Assembly (NCBI GenBank): GCA_001295775.1
Contig: LJIA01000018.1
Location: forward strand, 62,001-126,000
DNA: 64,000 bases
From: a beta proteobacterium AAP99
GTDB lineage: Bacteria; Pseudomonadota; Gammaproteobacteria; Burkholderiales; Burkholderiaceae_C
Direction: 5' to 3'
Of this stretch, positions 44,110-52,660 are shown piece after piece (positions within the stretch are counted from its first letter, which is position 1; every line of letters begins with the position of its first letter). A model generated the notes under the pieces. It did not search any database and was not told the DNA's origin. It worked only from the letters and a program-made list of their open reading frames with translations. Made by a program: the position numbers and the translations under genes.

Positions 44110-44583
44110 ATGTCCGCCATCGAGCTCGACCGCATCGACCGCCAGATTCTCGACCTGCTGCAGGACGACGCGCACCTCACCTACCAGCAGATCGCGGAGA
44201 GGGTGAACCTCTCGGCCAGCCCCTGCCTGCGGCGCATCAAGCGCCTGGAGGAGGCCGGCATCATCAAGCGCTACGTCGCCTTGCTGGACCCGCAGAAGCT
44301 CGGCCTGGGGCTGCTCGCCTATGTGAGCGTGAAGCTGGAAAAGCGCGGCGCCAAGCCGCTGGAGAACTTTCGCGCCGCCGTGCAGACCTGGCCGGAGGTG
44401 GTGACCTGCCTGGCGATGACCGGCGAGATGGATTACCTGCTGCGCGTGCACTGCCGGGATCTGGAGCACTTCACCCATCTGGTGATGGAGCGGCTGATGA
44501 CGCGGCCCGAGGTGATGGACGTGAAGAGCAGCTTTGCGCTGGAGCGGGTGAAGGACACCACCGCGCTGCCCGTGCCGCAGTGA
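44110..44583 (+). CDS. Lrp/AsnC-family transcriptional regulator
   Basis: 157 residues from the ATG at 44110. The N-terminal helix-turn-helix (LDRIDRQILDLLQDD, LTYQQIAERVNLSASPCLRRIKRLEEAGII) is followed by a RAM ligand-binding domain (LAYVSVKLE, GEMDYLLRVHCRDL, SSFALERVKD). Divergent from hppD, it is most likely the local regulator of Phe/Tyr breakdown, with an aromatic amino acid as probable effector; that is inference from position. Its stop codon abuts the stop of the EAL gene with no base between. Confidence 0.92.
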   Translation: MSAIELDRIDRQILDLLQDDAHLTYQQIAERVNLSASPCLRRIKRLEEAGIIKRYVALLDPQKLGLGLLAYVSVKLEKRGAKPLENFRAAVQTWPEVVTCLAMTGEMDYLLRVHCRDLEHFTHLVMERLMTRPEVMDVKSSFALERVKDTTALPVPQ

Positions 44584-46890
44584 TCAGGCGGGCGCGCTCT
44601 CGGTGAACATCTGGGCCAGCGGCATCGGTCGCCCCACGCACCAGCCCTGCACATAGTCCACACCCAGCGCAGCCACGTGGCGGCGCACGGCGTCGTCGCT
44701 CACGCACTCGGCCACGGTGCGGATGTTCAAGCGGTGGGCGATGCGCACGATCGAGGCGATGATCTCCTCGTCCAGCCCCAGGCTGGTCACGGTGTACTGG
44801 GTGCTGTTGGGGTTGGTCAGACCGGTGATGAACGAGCCGTCGATCTTGATCTCGTCCACGGCGAAACGCTTGAGATAGTCGTAGGTGGCAAAGCCGGTGC
44901 CGAAGTCGTCGATCGACACGGCAAAGCCGGCCGCACGCAGCAGGGACACGGTGCTCTGCGCGAGCTGCGGGCTGGCAATCGCCTGGGACTCCGTGATCTC
45001 GAAGCAGAAGTGTTGGGGCGACAGACCGCGGTCCGCCAGCGCTGCCTTCACAAAGCCTACAAAGCCCGGGTCCGCCAGGCTGGCCGAGCTCATGTTGATG
45101 GCGCACTTGCGCACGCGGGCAAGCTGCTCGGGCCGGCTGCGGAAGTAGTCGAACACGGCAGCCACGACCTGCCTGTCAATCTGCGCCATCATGCCCAGTT
45201 CGGCCGCGATGGACAGAAACACGCCGGGTGGCAGGAGTTGGTCCTGATCGTCGCGCAGGCGCGCGAGCACCTCGAAAGCAAGTTGCCTTGCATCCGCCTC
45301 GTCGGCCCGCGCCGCCACGATCTGCTGCGCGTACAGCACGATGCGGCCCTCATTGAGCCAGGTACGCACGCGCTCGCTGCGGCTGGCAATGTCGGCCAAG
45401 CGGTAGAGCAGGTCGTCTGTCAGGTCATGCCGCGGCGGGCGGTTGGCGTTCACTGGGGCAGACTGCGCCTCCAGCGCCATCAGCGTGGACGTCATCAGCG
45501 TGGCGCTGCCGCCCCCGCCCGGCGGCAGGCGCACCACCGTCACGCGGCCCGGCATATCGATCATGTCGCCGTTCTCGCGCGGCACCTGGTGGCGCTTGAG
45601 CGCCACGAACAGTGAATCCACTGTCTCGTGGCCGCGCGCGTCGTCCGGGAACGCCAGCAGGTATCGGCCAGGCTCCGTGGTGGCCAGCATGTGGGGTTGA
45701 TAGGTGCCCAACTGTCTAGCCAGTTGCCGCCGTGCCGACAGGATATTGGCCGGCCCGAGCAGGAAGCCGATGCGCTCCTGCGAGCCGAACCACACCGCCA
45801 CCAGCAGCCAGGCGCGCTGGCCGTCGCGCGCGTCCAGCCAGCGGCCGAAGCCGAACTCGTTGAACAGGCCGGTCACCGGCTCGCGCATCGCCTGGTCCTC
45901 CAGGCGCGCAAGCGCCCGCGCGCGGTCACTCGAGATGGCCTGCAGGATCTGCGCGAGCAGGGTGCCGCAAAAGATCAGGACGAGGGTCTCGAACACCTCC
46001 TTGCGCAGCGCCGGCTCCGTGGGCCGGCCGCTGCCGATCGGGTCGCTGGTCAGCACCAGTGCCGTCGACATGAGCACGGCCGCCAGTGTCAGGATCATGT
46101 AGTTGAAGCGTGCGCCCTGGGTCATGGCGCTGAAGGCCACCAGCGGCAGATAGGCCAGTGCCACGATGGTCACATAGCCGTCGTTGCCGCTGCGGCGCAG
46201 CCAGAAAATGACCGCCGCCAGCGCGATCACCGCCAGGCCGGCCAGCGCGTCAATGACCGTGATGCGCAGTTCCGAGAAGCCCGGCGGGAAGGGGATGGGG
46301 TTGGCGTCGTCGTCGCTCGCGCCGAGCAGGCTCAGGATCAGCGGCGCAAACAACAGGGTGCCCAAGGCCTGGATGACCCAGTACACGAAAGCGAGCTCGC
46401 CGAAGGCCAGCGAACCGAACTGCCCCGAGAGCTTGAAGATCAGCGCGCCCAGAAGGGCCGGAAGCAGCGCGCCGATCAGCAGGGTGGCGACATAGAAGTT
46501 GAGCAGCCAGCGCAGGCGCCCGTTCTCGGAGCCGATGCCGCGCCAGCCTCGGATTTTCAGCAGCCAGCGCAAGGCAGACACCGCCGCCACGACGGCTATC
46601 GCCTCTGCCGCGGCCGCAGTCAGCCCGACCCAGGGATTGTCCGGCTGCGCGAGGGCGCCCCATGCCAGCATGCCGCCCATGATCGGCAGCAGCATCACAA
46701 AGCCGTACTTCCACGTCAGCGCGAAGGCGAGCCCCGCCGGGAGCCAGAGCAGCGAAAAGTGCTCGCCCGGCGACAGGCTGCGCGACAGCCAGGCCGCCAA
46801 CGCAATGCCGGCAAAGGCGCCGAGCAGGCGCAGCACACCGGCGCGAGACAGGGTGCGTGGCTGGGCCTCCAGGGCGCTGGTTTTGTTCAT
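44584..46890 (-). CDS. MASE1-EAL c-di-GMP phosphodiesterase
   Basis: 768 residues. About eight to ten membrane helices make a MASE1-type sensor (1-300). A degenerate GGDEF-like region without the GGDEF motif follows (about 330-480), then a complete EAL domain (about 510-765). The EAL active site is present as FEVLAR, INMSSASL, FEITES, SIDDFGTG, EIKIDGSFI and RTVAECVS, so hydrolysis of cyclic di-GMP is likely. The last motif deviates from the usual EGVE. It presumably lowers c-di-GMP in response to an unknown signal. It is convergent with the Lrp gene. Confidence 0.9.
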   Translation of the reverse strand: MNKTSALEAQPRTLSRAGVLRLLGAFAGIALAAWLSRSLSPGEHFSLLWLPAGLAFALTWKYGFVMLLPIMGGMLAWGALAQPDNPWVGLTAAAAEAIAVVAAVSALRWLLKIRGWRGIGSENGRLRWLLNFYVATLLIGALLPALLGALIFKLSGQFGSLAFGELAFVYWVIQALGTLLFAPLILSLLGASDDDANPIPFPPGFSELRITVIDALAGLAVIALAAVIFWLRRSGNDGYVTIVALAYLPLVAFSAMTQGARFNYMILTLAAVLMSTALVLTSDPIGSGRPTEPALRKEVFETLVLIFCGTLLAQILQAISSDRARALARLEDQAMREPVTGLFNEFGFGRWLDARDGQRAWLLVAVWFGSQERIGFLLGPANILSARRQLARQLGTYQPHMLATTEPGRYLLAFPDDARGHETVDSLFVALKRHQVPRENGDMIDMPGRVTVVRLPPGGGGSATLMTSTLMALEAQSAPVNANRPPRHDLTDDLLYRLADIASRSERVRTWLNEGRIVLYAQQIVAARADEADARQLAFEVLARLRDDQDQLLPPGVFLSIAAELGMMAQIDRQVVAAVFDYFRSRPEQLARVRKCAINMSSASLADPGFVGFVKAALADRGLSPQHFCFEITESQAIASPQLAQSTVSLLRAAGFAVSIDDFGTGFATYDYLKRFAVDEIKIDGSFITGLTNPNSTQYTVTSLGLDEEIIASIVRIAHRLNIRTVAECVSDDAVRRHVAALGVDYVQGWCVGRPMPLAQMFTESAPA

Positions 46891-46985
46891 GAGCCCCGGG
46901 ATTCTATTGAGCGGCTCTCAGGCGGTGTTCACCGATTTGGGGAGTAATGTGCTTCGGGACCGGCCCACCGATGGATCGGTTCCAC

Positions 46986-47291
46986 ATGACAGACCCGCCG
47001 ATGGATCAGATTCCGCTACCCCCGAACGCGCCCGCGCTGCTTGCGGCCCTGCTCGCGACGCGCCGCCCAGAGGCCAGCATCTGCCCGTCAGAGCTGGCCC
47101 GGGTTCTCGCAGAGCAGGCGGGCGAGCCGCAGGCCTGGCGCCGGTGGATGCCGGCCGCCCGTGAAGCGGCCGTGACCCTGGCGCGTCTGGGGCGGGTTCG
47201 GATCACCCAAGGCGCAATCGAGCGTTCCCCGGATGAACCGATGCGCGGCGCCATCCGCATCCGGCGTGGCCCCGGCTTTGAATCGCTCTAG
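46986..47291 (+). CDS. DUF3253 protein
   Basis: 101 residues from the ATG at 46986; two earlier in-frame ATGs (46947, 46971) are possible. The DUF3253 pattern is seen: ICPSELARVLAEQAG, WRRWMPAAREAAVTLARLGRVRITQGA. It looks like a small winged-helix-type protein; function unknown. The upstream DNA contains two copies of CCGATGGATC (46968-46977 and 46997-47006), which give the N-terminus a repeated PPMD wording. Its 3' end overlaps the convergent HIT gene by four bases. Confidence 0.82.
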   Translation: MTDPPMDQIPLPPNAPALLAALLATRRPEASICPSELARVLAEQAGEPQAWRRWMPAAREAAVTLARLGRVRITQGAIERSPDEPMRGAIRIRRGPGFESL

Positions 47292-47734
47292 GCGTCAAGC
47301 GGCGCGAGCGCTGCGCGGATGGCTAGCGCCAGCGGATCGCGCAGATCGGCGCCGTGGACCACCCCTTCGCGCTGTCTCGGCGCCCAGGTCGGCTGGGGAA
47401 AGTGTGCGTCGTCCGGCCAGCGCGGAATGACGTGCCAATGCACGTGCGGGGCCATGTTGCCGAAGCTCGCGAGATTGATCTTGTGAGGAGCGAGCACGGT
47501 GCGCATGGCACGCTCAACGGCAAACACGGCCTGCATCAGCAGGTGCTGCTCGTCCACAGGCAGATCGCTCATTTCGCGCACGTGGGTGTTCCAGATGACG
47601 CGCACGAAACACGGGTAGTCAGGCTCGTCCGCAAAGACAACACGCCAGCGCGAGGTACGCAGGATCAAGCTGCCGCCGTCTGCGGCACACAGCGGGCAAA
47701 TGGCGGGCTGGCCGCCGGTTACGTGAGCATTCAT
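47288..47734 (-). CDS. HIT-family nucleotide hydrolase/transferase
   Basis: 148 residues from the ATG at 47734. The histidine triad is clear in HVHWHVIPR, and a CPLC pair lies near the N-terminus. The HIT core includes RVIWNTHVREMSDL and KINLASFGNMAPHVH. Family members hydrolyse dinucleoside polyphosphates or adenylyl adducts; the exact substrate is unknown. It is convergent with and slightly overlaps the DUF3253 gene. Confidence 0.9.
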   Translation of the reverse strand: MNAHVTGGQPAICPLCAADGGSLILRTSRWRVVFADEPDYPCFVRVIWNTHVREMSDLPVDEQHLLMQAVFAVERAMRTVLAPHKINLASFGNMAPHVHWHVIPRWPDDAHFPQPTWAPRQREGVVHGADLRDPLALAIRAALAPLDA

Positions 47735-47902
47735 CGCCTGATTACAGCAGTGCGACAGTCGGCTTGCGCAGCGGCGCGAGGGATCACATAGACTCGGGCT
47801 GGATGCCGCTGGCAAATGCTGTTCAGAACGACGCCGCCCGGAACGCGGTCAATCTTGCACAAGCGCGCTCAAGCGCGTCGATCCACACCCGCCCACACCC
47901 CC

Positions 47903-49327
47903 ATGCATCTGCGCCTGCTCTGCCACATCGGACTTGTGCTGCTCGGTCTGTGCATCGGTGGCAGCCTGAGCGCCCAGACCGGCAGCGGCGATCGCAACGG
48001 CCGGGCGGGCGTACCGCGAGACGCGGCACTGCCCGAGCCATCGGCCTCTGCACGCGAGCTGTTCTCCCGAACCAAGGATCGCATCGTTCAAGTGCGCGTA
48101 CTGCTTTCCAGCGCAAGCGAGCAGTCGTCCCTGGGTTCGGGGTTTCTGGTGCGTGACGACGGGGCACAGGGTGCCTGGGTGCTCACCAACTATCACGTCG
48201 TCAGCGCGCTCGCCATCCACCCGGAGAAGTACCGCATCGAGCTGCGGGGCACGAATGAGCGCAAGGTACGCGCACAGCTCATGGCCGTGGATGTCATTCA
48301 TGACCTGGCCGTTCTCCGAACGGAAGCCACCCCTGCGGAAGCCACCCCGGCGCCCTGGAACGTGTTCGCGCTACGCGACACGGCGATCGTTCAGGGCAGC
48401 AAGGTGTTTGCCATGGGCAACCCCCTGGAACTGGGCTTCGTGATCTCCGAAGGCATCTACAACGGGCCCGTGGAGTCGCGCATCTATGAGCAGATGCTGT
48501 TTTCCGGCTCCCTGAACTCAGGCATGAGTGGCGGCCCGGCGATCGATGAAGCCGGGCGCGTGGTGGGCGTGAATGTGGCGACGCGCCGGGATGGCGAGCA
48601 GCTCAGCTTTCTGGTGCCGGTGCGCTACGCCCGCGAGCTGCTGGAGCGCGCTTGGACCGGCAAGCCCCGCAAGGAATGGCGCACGGAGATCGGACGCCAG
48701 CTGCTGATCCATCAGGACTTCGTGTCCAGCAAGCTGCTGGCGGACGAGAAGCGGGCAAGCGCTCAGCCGACGGCTGTACCCGCGGGTGCAGCCGCCCCGG
48801 AGCGGGCGCGTGCAGGTTTCGCGAGCCAGACGCTGGCCGGTCGTCCGGTGCCTACCTTGGACGGCAGCCTGACGCGATGCTGGGCACGGGGCCTGGAGGG
48901 CGAGAAGTTGCGCTACCAGCGCGATACCCTGGACTGCGATTTGCGCGCGGACCTCTTCGTCAGCGACCGCCTGTTCACCGGCAGCCTGAGCCTGCAGCAC
49001 ACGCTGCTGCGCAACGACACGCTTGCCCTGCCTCAATTCCTGAATCTGGGTCAGGGCGGCCTGGGCAGCGGCGCATTCCGGTTCGGCCGTGGCGAGCTCA
49101 CGCCAGCCGAGTGTCGGGACAACTACGTGTCCGCGGCCAAGCATGTCTATCGGGTGGCGGTGTGCGTGCGGGCCTACCGGAAGTTCGAAGGCCTGTACGA
49201 CTACACCGTCCAGGCGACGCAGGTGGACAACGCCCGGGAGCGGCAGTCCAGCAACCTCCGGCTGCAAGGCTTCTCGTTCGAGAACGCCCAGCGTCTGGCA
49301 AGGCAGTTCCTGGAGCGCCTGCAATGA
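47903..49327 (+). CDS. secreted trypsin-like serine protease
   Basis: 474 residues from the ATG at 47903 (the frame is open earlier). A signal peptide (MHLRLLCHIGLVLLGL to LSAQ) is followed by a trypsin-like domain with His98 in TNYHVVS, Asp134 in IHDLAVLR and Ser209 in GMSGGP. The C-terminal half (about 290-474) is not recognised and has a cysteine-bearing beta-rich look (LTRCWARGLEG, CVRAYRKF). No PDZ domain is visible, unlike DegP. The stop overlaps the FHA gene by ATGA, so the two are co-translated and probably act together in the envelope. Confidence 0.88.
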   Translation: MHLRLLCHIGLVLLGLCIGGSLSAQTGSGDRNGRAGVPRDAALPEPSASARELFSRTKDRIVQVRVLLSSASEQSSLGSGFLVRDDGAQGAWVLTNYHVVSALAIHPEKYRIELRGTNERKVRAQLMAVDVIHDLAVLRTEATPAEATPAPWNVFALRDTAIVQGSKVFAMGNPLELGFVISEGIYNGPVESRIYEQMLFSGSLNSGMSGGPAIDEAGRVVGVNVATRRDGEQLSFLVPVRYARELLERAWTGKPRKEWRTEIGRQLLIHQDFVSSKLLADEKRASAQPTAVPAGAAAPERARAGFASQTLAGRPVPTLDGSLTRCWARGLEGEKLRYQRDTLDCDLRADLFVSDRLFTGSLSLQHTLLRNDTLALPQFLNLGQGGLGSGAFRFGRGELTPAECRDNYVSAAKHVYRVAVCVRAYRKFEGLYDYTVQATQVDNARERQSSNLRLQGFSFENAQRLARQFLERLQ

Positions 49328-50286
49328 GCTGGTTCGTCGAACACTTGCATCGTGATGGCACAGTGATCGCACGCGTGCCGTTGCAGGGCGGCCGCTGCCG
49401 GATCGGCCGTGCGCTGGACAATGATCTGGTGCTGGATGATGCGCATGTCGCCGCGCATCATGCAGAGCTGATCGTCGGGGACGCAGGGACGGCCGAGCTG
49501 CTGGATCTTGGTACGCGCAACGGGGTGGCGCGACAGAAGGGGCGACAGGCGACGCATCTGGATGTGTCGGATGAGCATCCGCTGCGCATCGGACAGACGC
49601 TGATCCGGGTGCGCAACAGCACCTGGCCGCTGGCCCCCGAGCTGCCTTTGCAAACGCGCTGGATCTGGCCTTGGGCGCTGATTGCGTTGCTGGCGATGCT
49701 GGGCCATAGCGCCTGGGATGTCTGGCTGCGCGATCTGGGCGAGAAGTCGCCGCCTTACCTGAACCTGCTGGCCGGCAGTGCCATCGCCGTGGCGATCTGG
49801 AGCGGCCTGTATGCCTTGTTGGGACGTCTGATCAGCGGCAATGAACGATTCTTCTCGCACCTGCTGATTGCCTGCTGCGGATACCTGATCGTGGTTATGG
49901 TGGATCGGGTGCTGGAGCTGCTCGCATTCGCGAGTGGCTGGCTCTGGCCGCTGCAGATCTCTCGCTTCGTGCTGATCCTTGTGGTCGCGCTGATTGTTCG
50001 GACCCACCTGCGGCTGGCCGATCCGCGCCACTGGCCCACGCTGCGCTGGGCTGTGGGCGTGGTGGCCCTTGGTGCTGCGCTGGTGCCGCTTGCGCAGCTC
50101 TGGATCTCCGAGCGGCGGTTCACGCAGATCCAGACGCTGTCCGGACTGGAGCATCCTGCAGTGCGTCTGACCACCCCTGTCTCGGTCGAAGCGTTCGGGG
50201 CTGAGGCGCAGCAACTCAAGGCGCGCGCAGATGCTGCGCGAAAGCGCGAGGGCAGCTCGGACGCTGCCGAGTTTGAAGAAGACTGA
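49324..50286 (+). CDS. FHA-domain membrane protein
   Basis: 320 residues. The FHA domain lies at residues 1-95: CRIGRALDNDLVLDD, HVAAHHAEL, LLDLGTRNGV, LRIGQTLIRV. The conserved Gly-Arg, Ser/His and Asn-Gly positions of phosphothreonine recognition are mostly retained. About five membrane helices follow (115-265), then a soluble C-terminal tail. It is translationally coupled to the serine protease. No Ser/Thr kinase is in the window, so its phospho-partner is unknown. Confidence 0.87.
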   Translation: MSWFVEHLHRDGTVIARVPLQGGRCRIGRALDNDLVLDDAHVAAHHAELIVGDAGTAELLDLGTRNGVARQKGRQATHLDVSDEHPLRIGQTLIRVRNSTWPLAPELPLQTRWIWPWALIALLAMLGHSAWDVWLRDLGEKSPPYLNLLAGSAIAVAIWSGLYALLGRLISGNERFFSHLLIACCGYLIVVMVDRVLELLAFASGWLWPLQISRFVLILVVALIVRTHLRLADPRHWPTLRWAVGVVALGAALVPLAQLWISERRFTQIQTLSGLEHPAVRLTTPVSVEAFGAEAQQLKARADAARKREGSSDAAEFEED

Positions 50287-50306
50287 CACACAAGCGAGCA
50301 GAACCC

Positions 50307-51560
50307 ATGAAAGCAAGTCCTCCCGGACCAGAGCCTGCCAAAGCAGCGTTGGCAGGAGTGCGCGTGCTGGATTTGTCCCGAGTGCTGGCCGGCCCCTGGG
50401 GCACGCAAACGCTGGCTGATCTGGGTGCCGACGTCATCAAGATCGAGCGCCCCGGTGCGGGTGACGACACTCGCGCCTGGGGGCCGCCTTTCATGCGCGC
50501 GCAAGATGGAGAGCCGACGCGTGAGAGCGCCTACTACCTTGGGTCCAACCGCAACAAGCGCAGCGTGACGGTGGACATTGCTCGGGCCGAGGGGCAGGCG
50601 CTGATCTGCGAGCTGGCTGCGCAGTGCGACGTGTTCGTGGAGAACTTCAAGGTCGGCGACATGGCGCGCTATGGGCTGGACTACGCCAGTCTGTCTGCTC
50701 TGAACCCGCGCATCGTGTACTGCTCCATCACAGGGTTCGGCCAGACCGGCCCCTACAAGGACCGCGCCGGCTACGACTACGCGATCCAGGGCATGGGCGG
50801 GCTGATGAGTGTGACCGGCGAACGCGACGACCAGCCCGGCGGCGGTCCGCAGAAGGTGGGCGTGGCCGTGGCGGATCTGTTCACCGGCCTGTACTCGACC
50901 ATCGGCATCCTGGCTGCGTTGCGCCATGCGCAGGCCACCGGGCAGGGGCAGCAGCTGGACATGGCGCTGCTCGACTGCCAGGTGGCGATGCTGGCCAACC
51001 TCTCGGCCAACTATCTGGTCAGCGGCAGGACGCCCCAACGCATGGGCAATGCGCACCCGAACATCGTGCCGTATCAGGTGTTCGAGGCGAGCGACGGCTT
51101 CCTGACTCTGGCGGTGGGCAACGACAGCCAGTTTGCGAAGTTCTGCGATGTCGCCGACTTGCCGCACCTGCCCAGGGACGCGCGCTTTGCCACCAATGCG
51201 GCGCGCGTGCAGCATCGCGAGCTGCTCGTGCCGCTCCTCGCCGAGCGCTTTGCCGCCCGGTCTCGGGCGCAATGGCTCGACGCACTCGAAGCCGCCAAGG
51301 TGCCGGCAGGGCCGATCAACGATCTGGCCGAGGTGTTCGCTGACCCGCAGGTGCAGCACCGTGGGCTGGCGCAGGCCGTCGGACATCCAGATCAGCCGGC
51401 GCAGCGGCTCGTCACCAGCCCGATCCGCCTGTCCGCCACCCCCACTGCTCAGCGGCGCGCGCCGCCGCGTCTGGGCGAGCACACGGATGAGGTGCTTGCC
51501 GAGTTCGGCCTTGCACGGGATCGGATTGCTTCGCTGCGCGCTGCCGGCGTGCTCGGCTGA
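50307..51560 (+). CDS. CaiB/BaiF family (class III) CoA-transferase
   Basis: 417 residues. Family motifs are VLDLSRVLAGPWGTQTLADLGADVIKIE, YLGSNRNKRSVTVD, FVENFKVGDM, ITGFGQTGPYKDRAGYD and VAVADLFTGLYS, the last with the catalytic Asp that forms the acyl-anhydride with CoA. The substrate is not determined; succinyl-CoA:glutarate-type and formyl-CoA transferases are the usual options. It starts 20 bases after the FHA gene but has no clear functional link. It is convergent with the SbtA-type gene, nine bases apart. Confidence 0.92.
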   Translation: MKASPPGPEPAKAALAGVRVLDLSRVLAGPWGTQTLADLGADVIKIERPGAGDDTRAWGPPFMRAQDGEPTRESAYYLGSNRNKRSVTVDIARAEGQALICELAAQCDVFVENFKVGDMARYGLDYASLSALNPRIVYCSITGFGQTGPYKDRAGYDYAIQGMGGLMSVTGERDDQPGGGPQKVGVAVADLFTGLYSTIGILAALRHAQATGQGQQLDMALLDCQVAMLANLSANYLVSGRTPQRMGNAHPNIVPYQVFEASDGFLTLAVGNDSQFAKFCDVADLPHLPRDARFATNAARVQHRELLVPLLAERFAARSRAQWLDALEAAKVPAGPINDLAEVFADPQVQHRGLAQAVGHPDQPAQRLVTSPIRLSATPTAQRRAPPRLGEHTDEVLAEFGLARDRIASLRAAGVLG

Positions 51561-51569
51561 GCGCGGAGA

Positions 51570-52541
51570 TCAGGCCGCCAGATACTGCGCGTACTTGTAG
51601 TAGATCGGCAGACCGAACAGCAAGTTGAAGGGCAGGGTCACGCCCAGCGACGCGGTGAGGTAAATGCCGGGATTGGCCTCGGGCAGAGAGGCCCGGCAGG
51701 CGGCCGGTGCGTCGATGAACGAGGCGCTCGCGCAGATGGCACCGAACACGAAGCTGCCGCCCACACCCAGCCCGACCCAGTGGGCCAGGGTCACGCCTGC
51801 GATGCCGTTCACGATCGGCATCAGCACGCCGAAACCTGCCATGAAGAGGCCCACCTCCTTGAAGGCGCGCGCCTGCCGCGCCGCCGTGATGCCCATCTCC
51901 AGCAGGAAGAGCATCAGCATGCCGCGGAACAGGCTCTCGTAGAAGGGGCTGATCTGCTGCCACTGCGTGTCGGTGGCGATGTAGCCGATCAGCATCCCGC
52001 CAGCGAGCAGCAGGATCCCCCGGCCGCGGATCACGCTGAGCATCAGCTCACCCGCGTGGATGCCGCCCTTGGCCTGACCCATGGCGACCCGCGCAATGAC
52101 CAGCGAATAGATCACGCCGAACTCCATCAGCGCCACCATGGCAGCCATGTAGCCCTCGGCGGGTGTGTTCATCGCCTTTGCAAAGGCGATCGAGGCAAAG
52201 AAGGTCGCGGTGGATACAGAGCCGTAGTGCGCGGCAATGGCGGCCGAGTTCGAGATGTCGAAGCGGCCCACGCGGCGCATGATCAGGTAGACCACGGTGG
52301 GGATGGCAAAAGTCATCAGCAGCGTGACGCCCAGCAAGGGCACCACGGCCCCCAGATCGGCCTTGGCGAGTTCCCGGCCGCCTGTCATGCCCAGGGAGAA
52401 CAGCAGATAGATCGAGAGCAGCTTGATCACTGCCTCGGGCAGCTCCAGTTCGCTCTTCACGAAGCCAGCCACCGCGCCGATCAGAAAAGCGAGAACGATG
52501 GGCTGGAGGAGGTTGGTCAATAGCAGATCAATGCCCGGCAT
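51570..52541 (-). CDS. SbtA-type sodium-dependent bicarbonate permease
   Basis: 323 residues from the ATG at 52541, about ten membrane helices in two inverted halves, as in SbtA. Recognisable stretches are LPEAVIKLLSIYLLFSLGMTGGREL, AAHYGSVSTATFFAS and ASASFIDAPAACRASLPEANP, conserved in the family (PF05982). Cyanobacterial SbtA imports bicarbonate with sodium; function in heterotrophs is not settled. No PII-like SbtB gene is adjacent. It is divergent from a LysR regulator, which probably controls it. Confidence 0.88.
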   Translation of the reverse strand: MPGIDLLLTNLLQPIVLAFLIGAVAGFVKSELELPEAVIKLLSIYLLFSLGMTGGRELAKADLGAVVPLLGVTLLMTFAIPTVVYLIMRRVGRFDISNSAAIAAHYGSVSTATFFASIAFAKAMNTPAEGYMAAMVALMEFGVIYSLVIARVAMGQAKGGIHAGELMLSVIRGRGILLLAGGMLIGYIATDTQWQQISPFYESLFRGMLMLFLLEMGITAARQARAFKEVGLFMAGFGVLMPIVNGIAGVTLAHWVGLGVGGSFVFGAICASASFIDAPAACRASLPEANPGIYLTASLGVTLPFNLLFGLPIYYKYAQYLAA

Positions 52542-52660
52542 GGCGTTCCCCTGGAGTGTGCTTTGTGTTCTGGTCGCGCATCCTAAGGGTGGATGATCAT
52601 TGCTTCCAGTTAAATGAATGAACACAATCGTTCTGTCTGATAAAACATTGAGGCTTGTCC
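52542..52660. promoter_or_regulatory. divergent control region of the SbtA-type permease and LysR gene
   Basis: 119 A-T-rich bases. A dyad GAAC-6-GTTC (52620-52633) and a TGATCA palindrome near 52595 are candidate LysR binding elements. GAGG about ten bases before the ATG at 52661 is the LysR-gene ribosome site. Confidence 0.45.
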
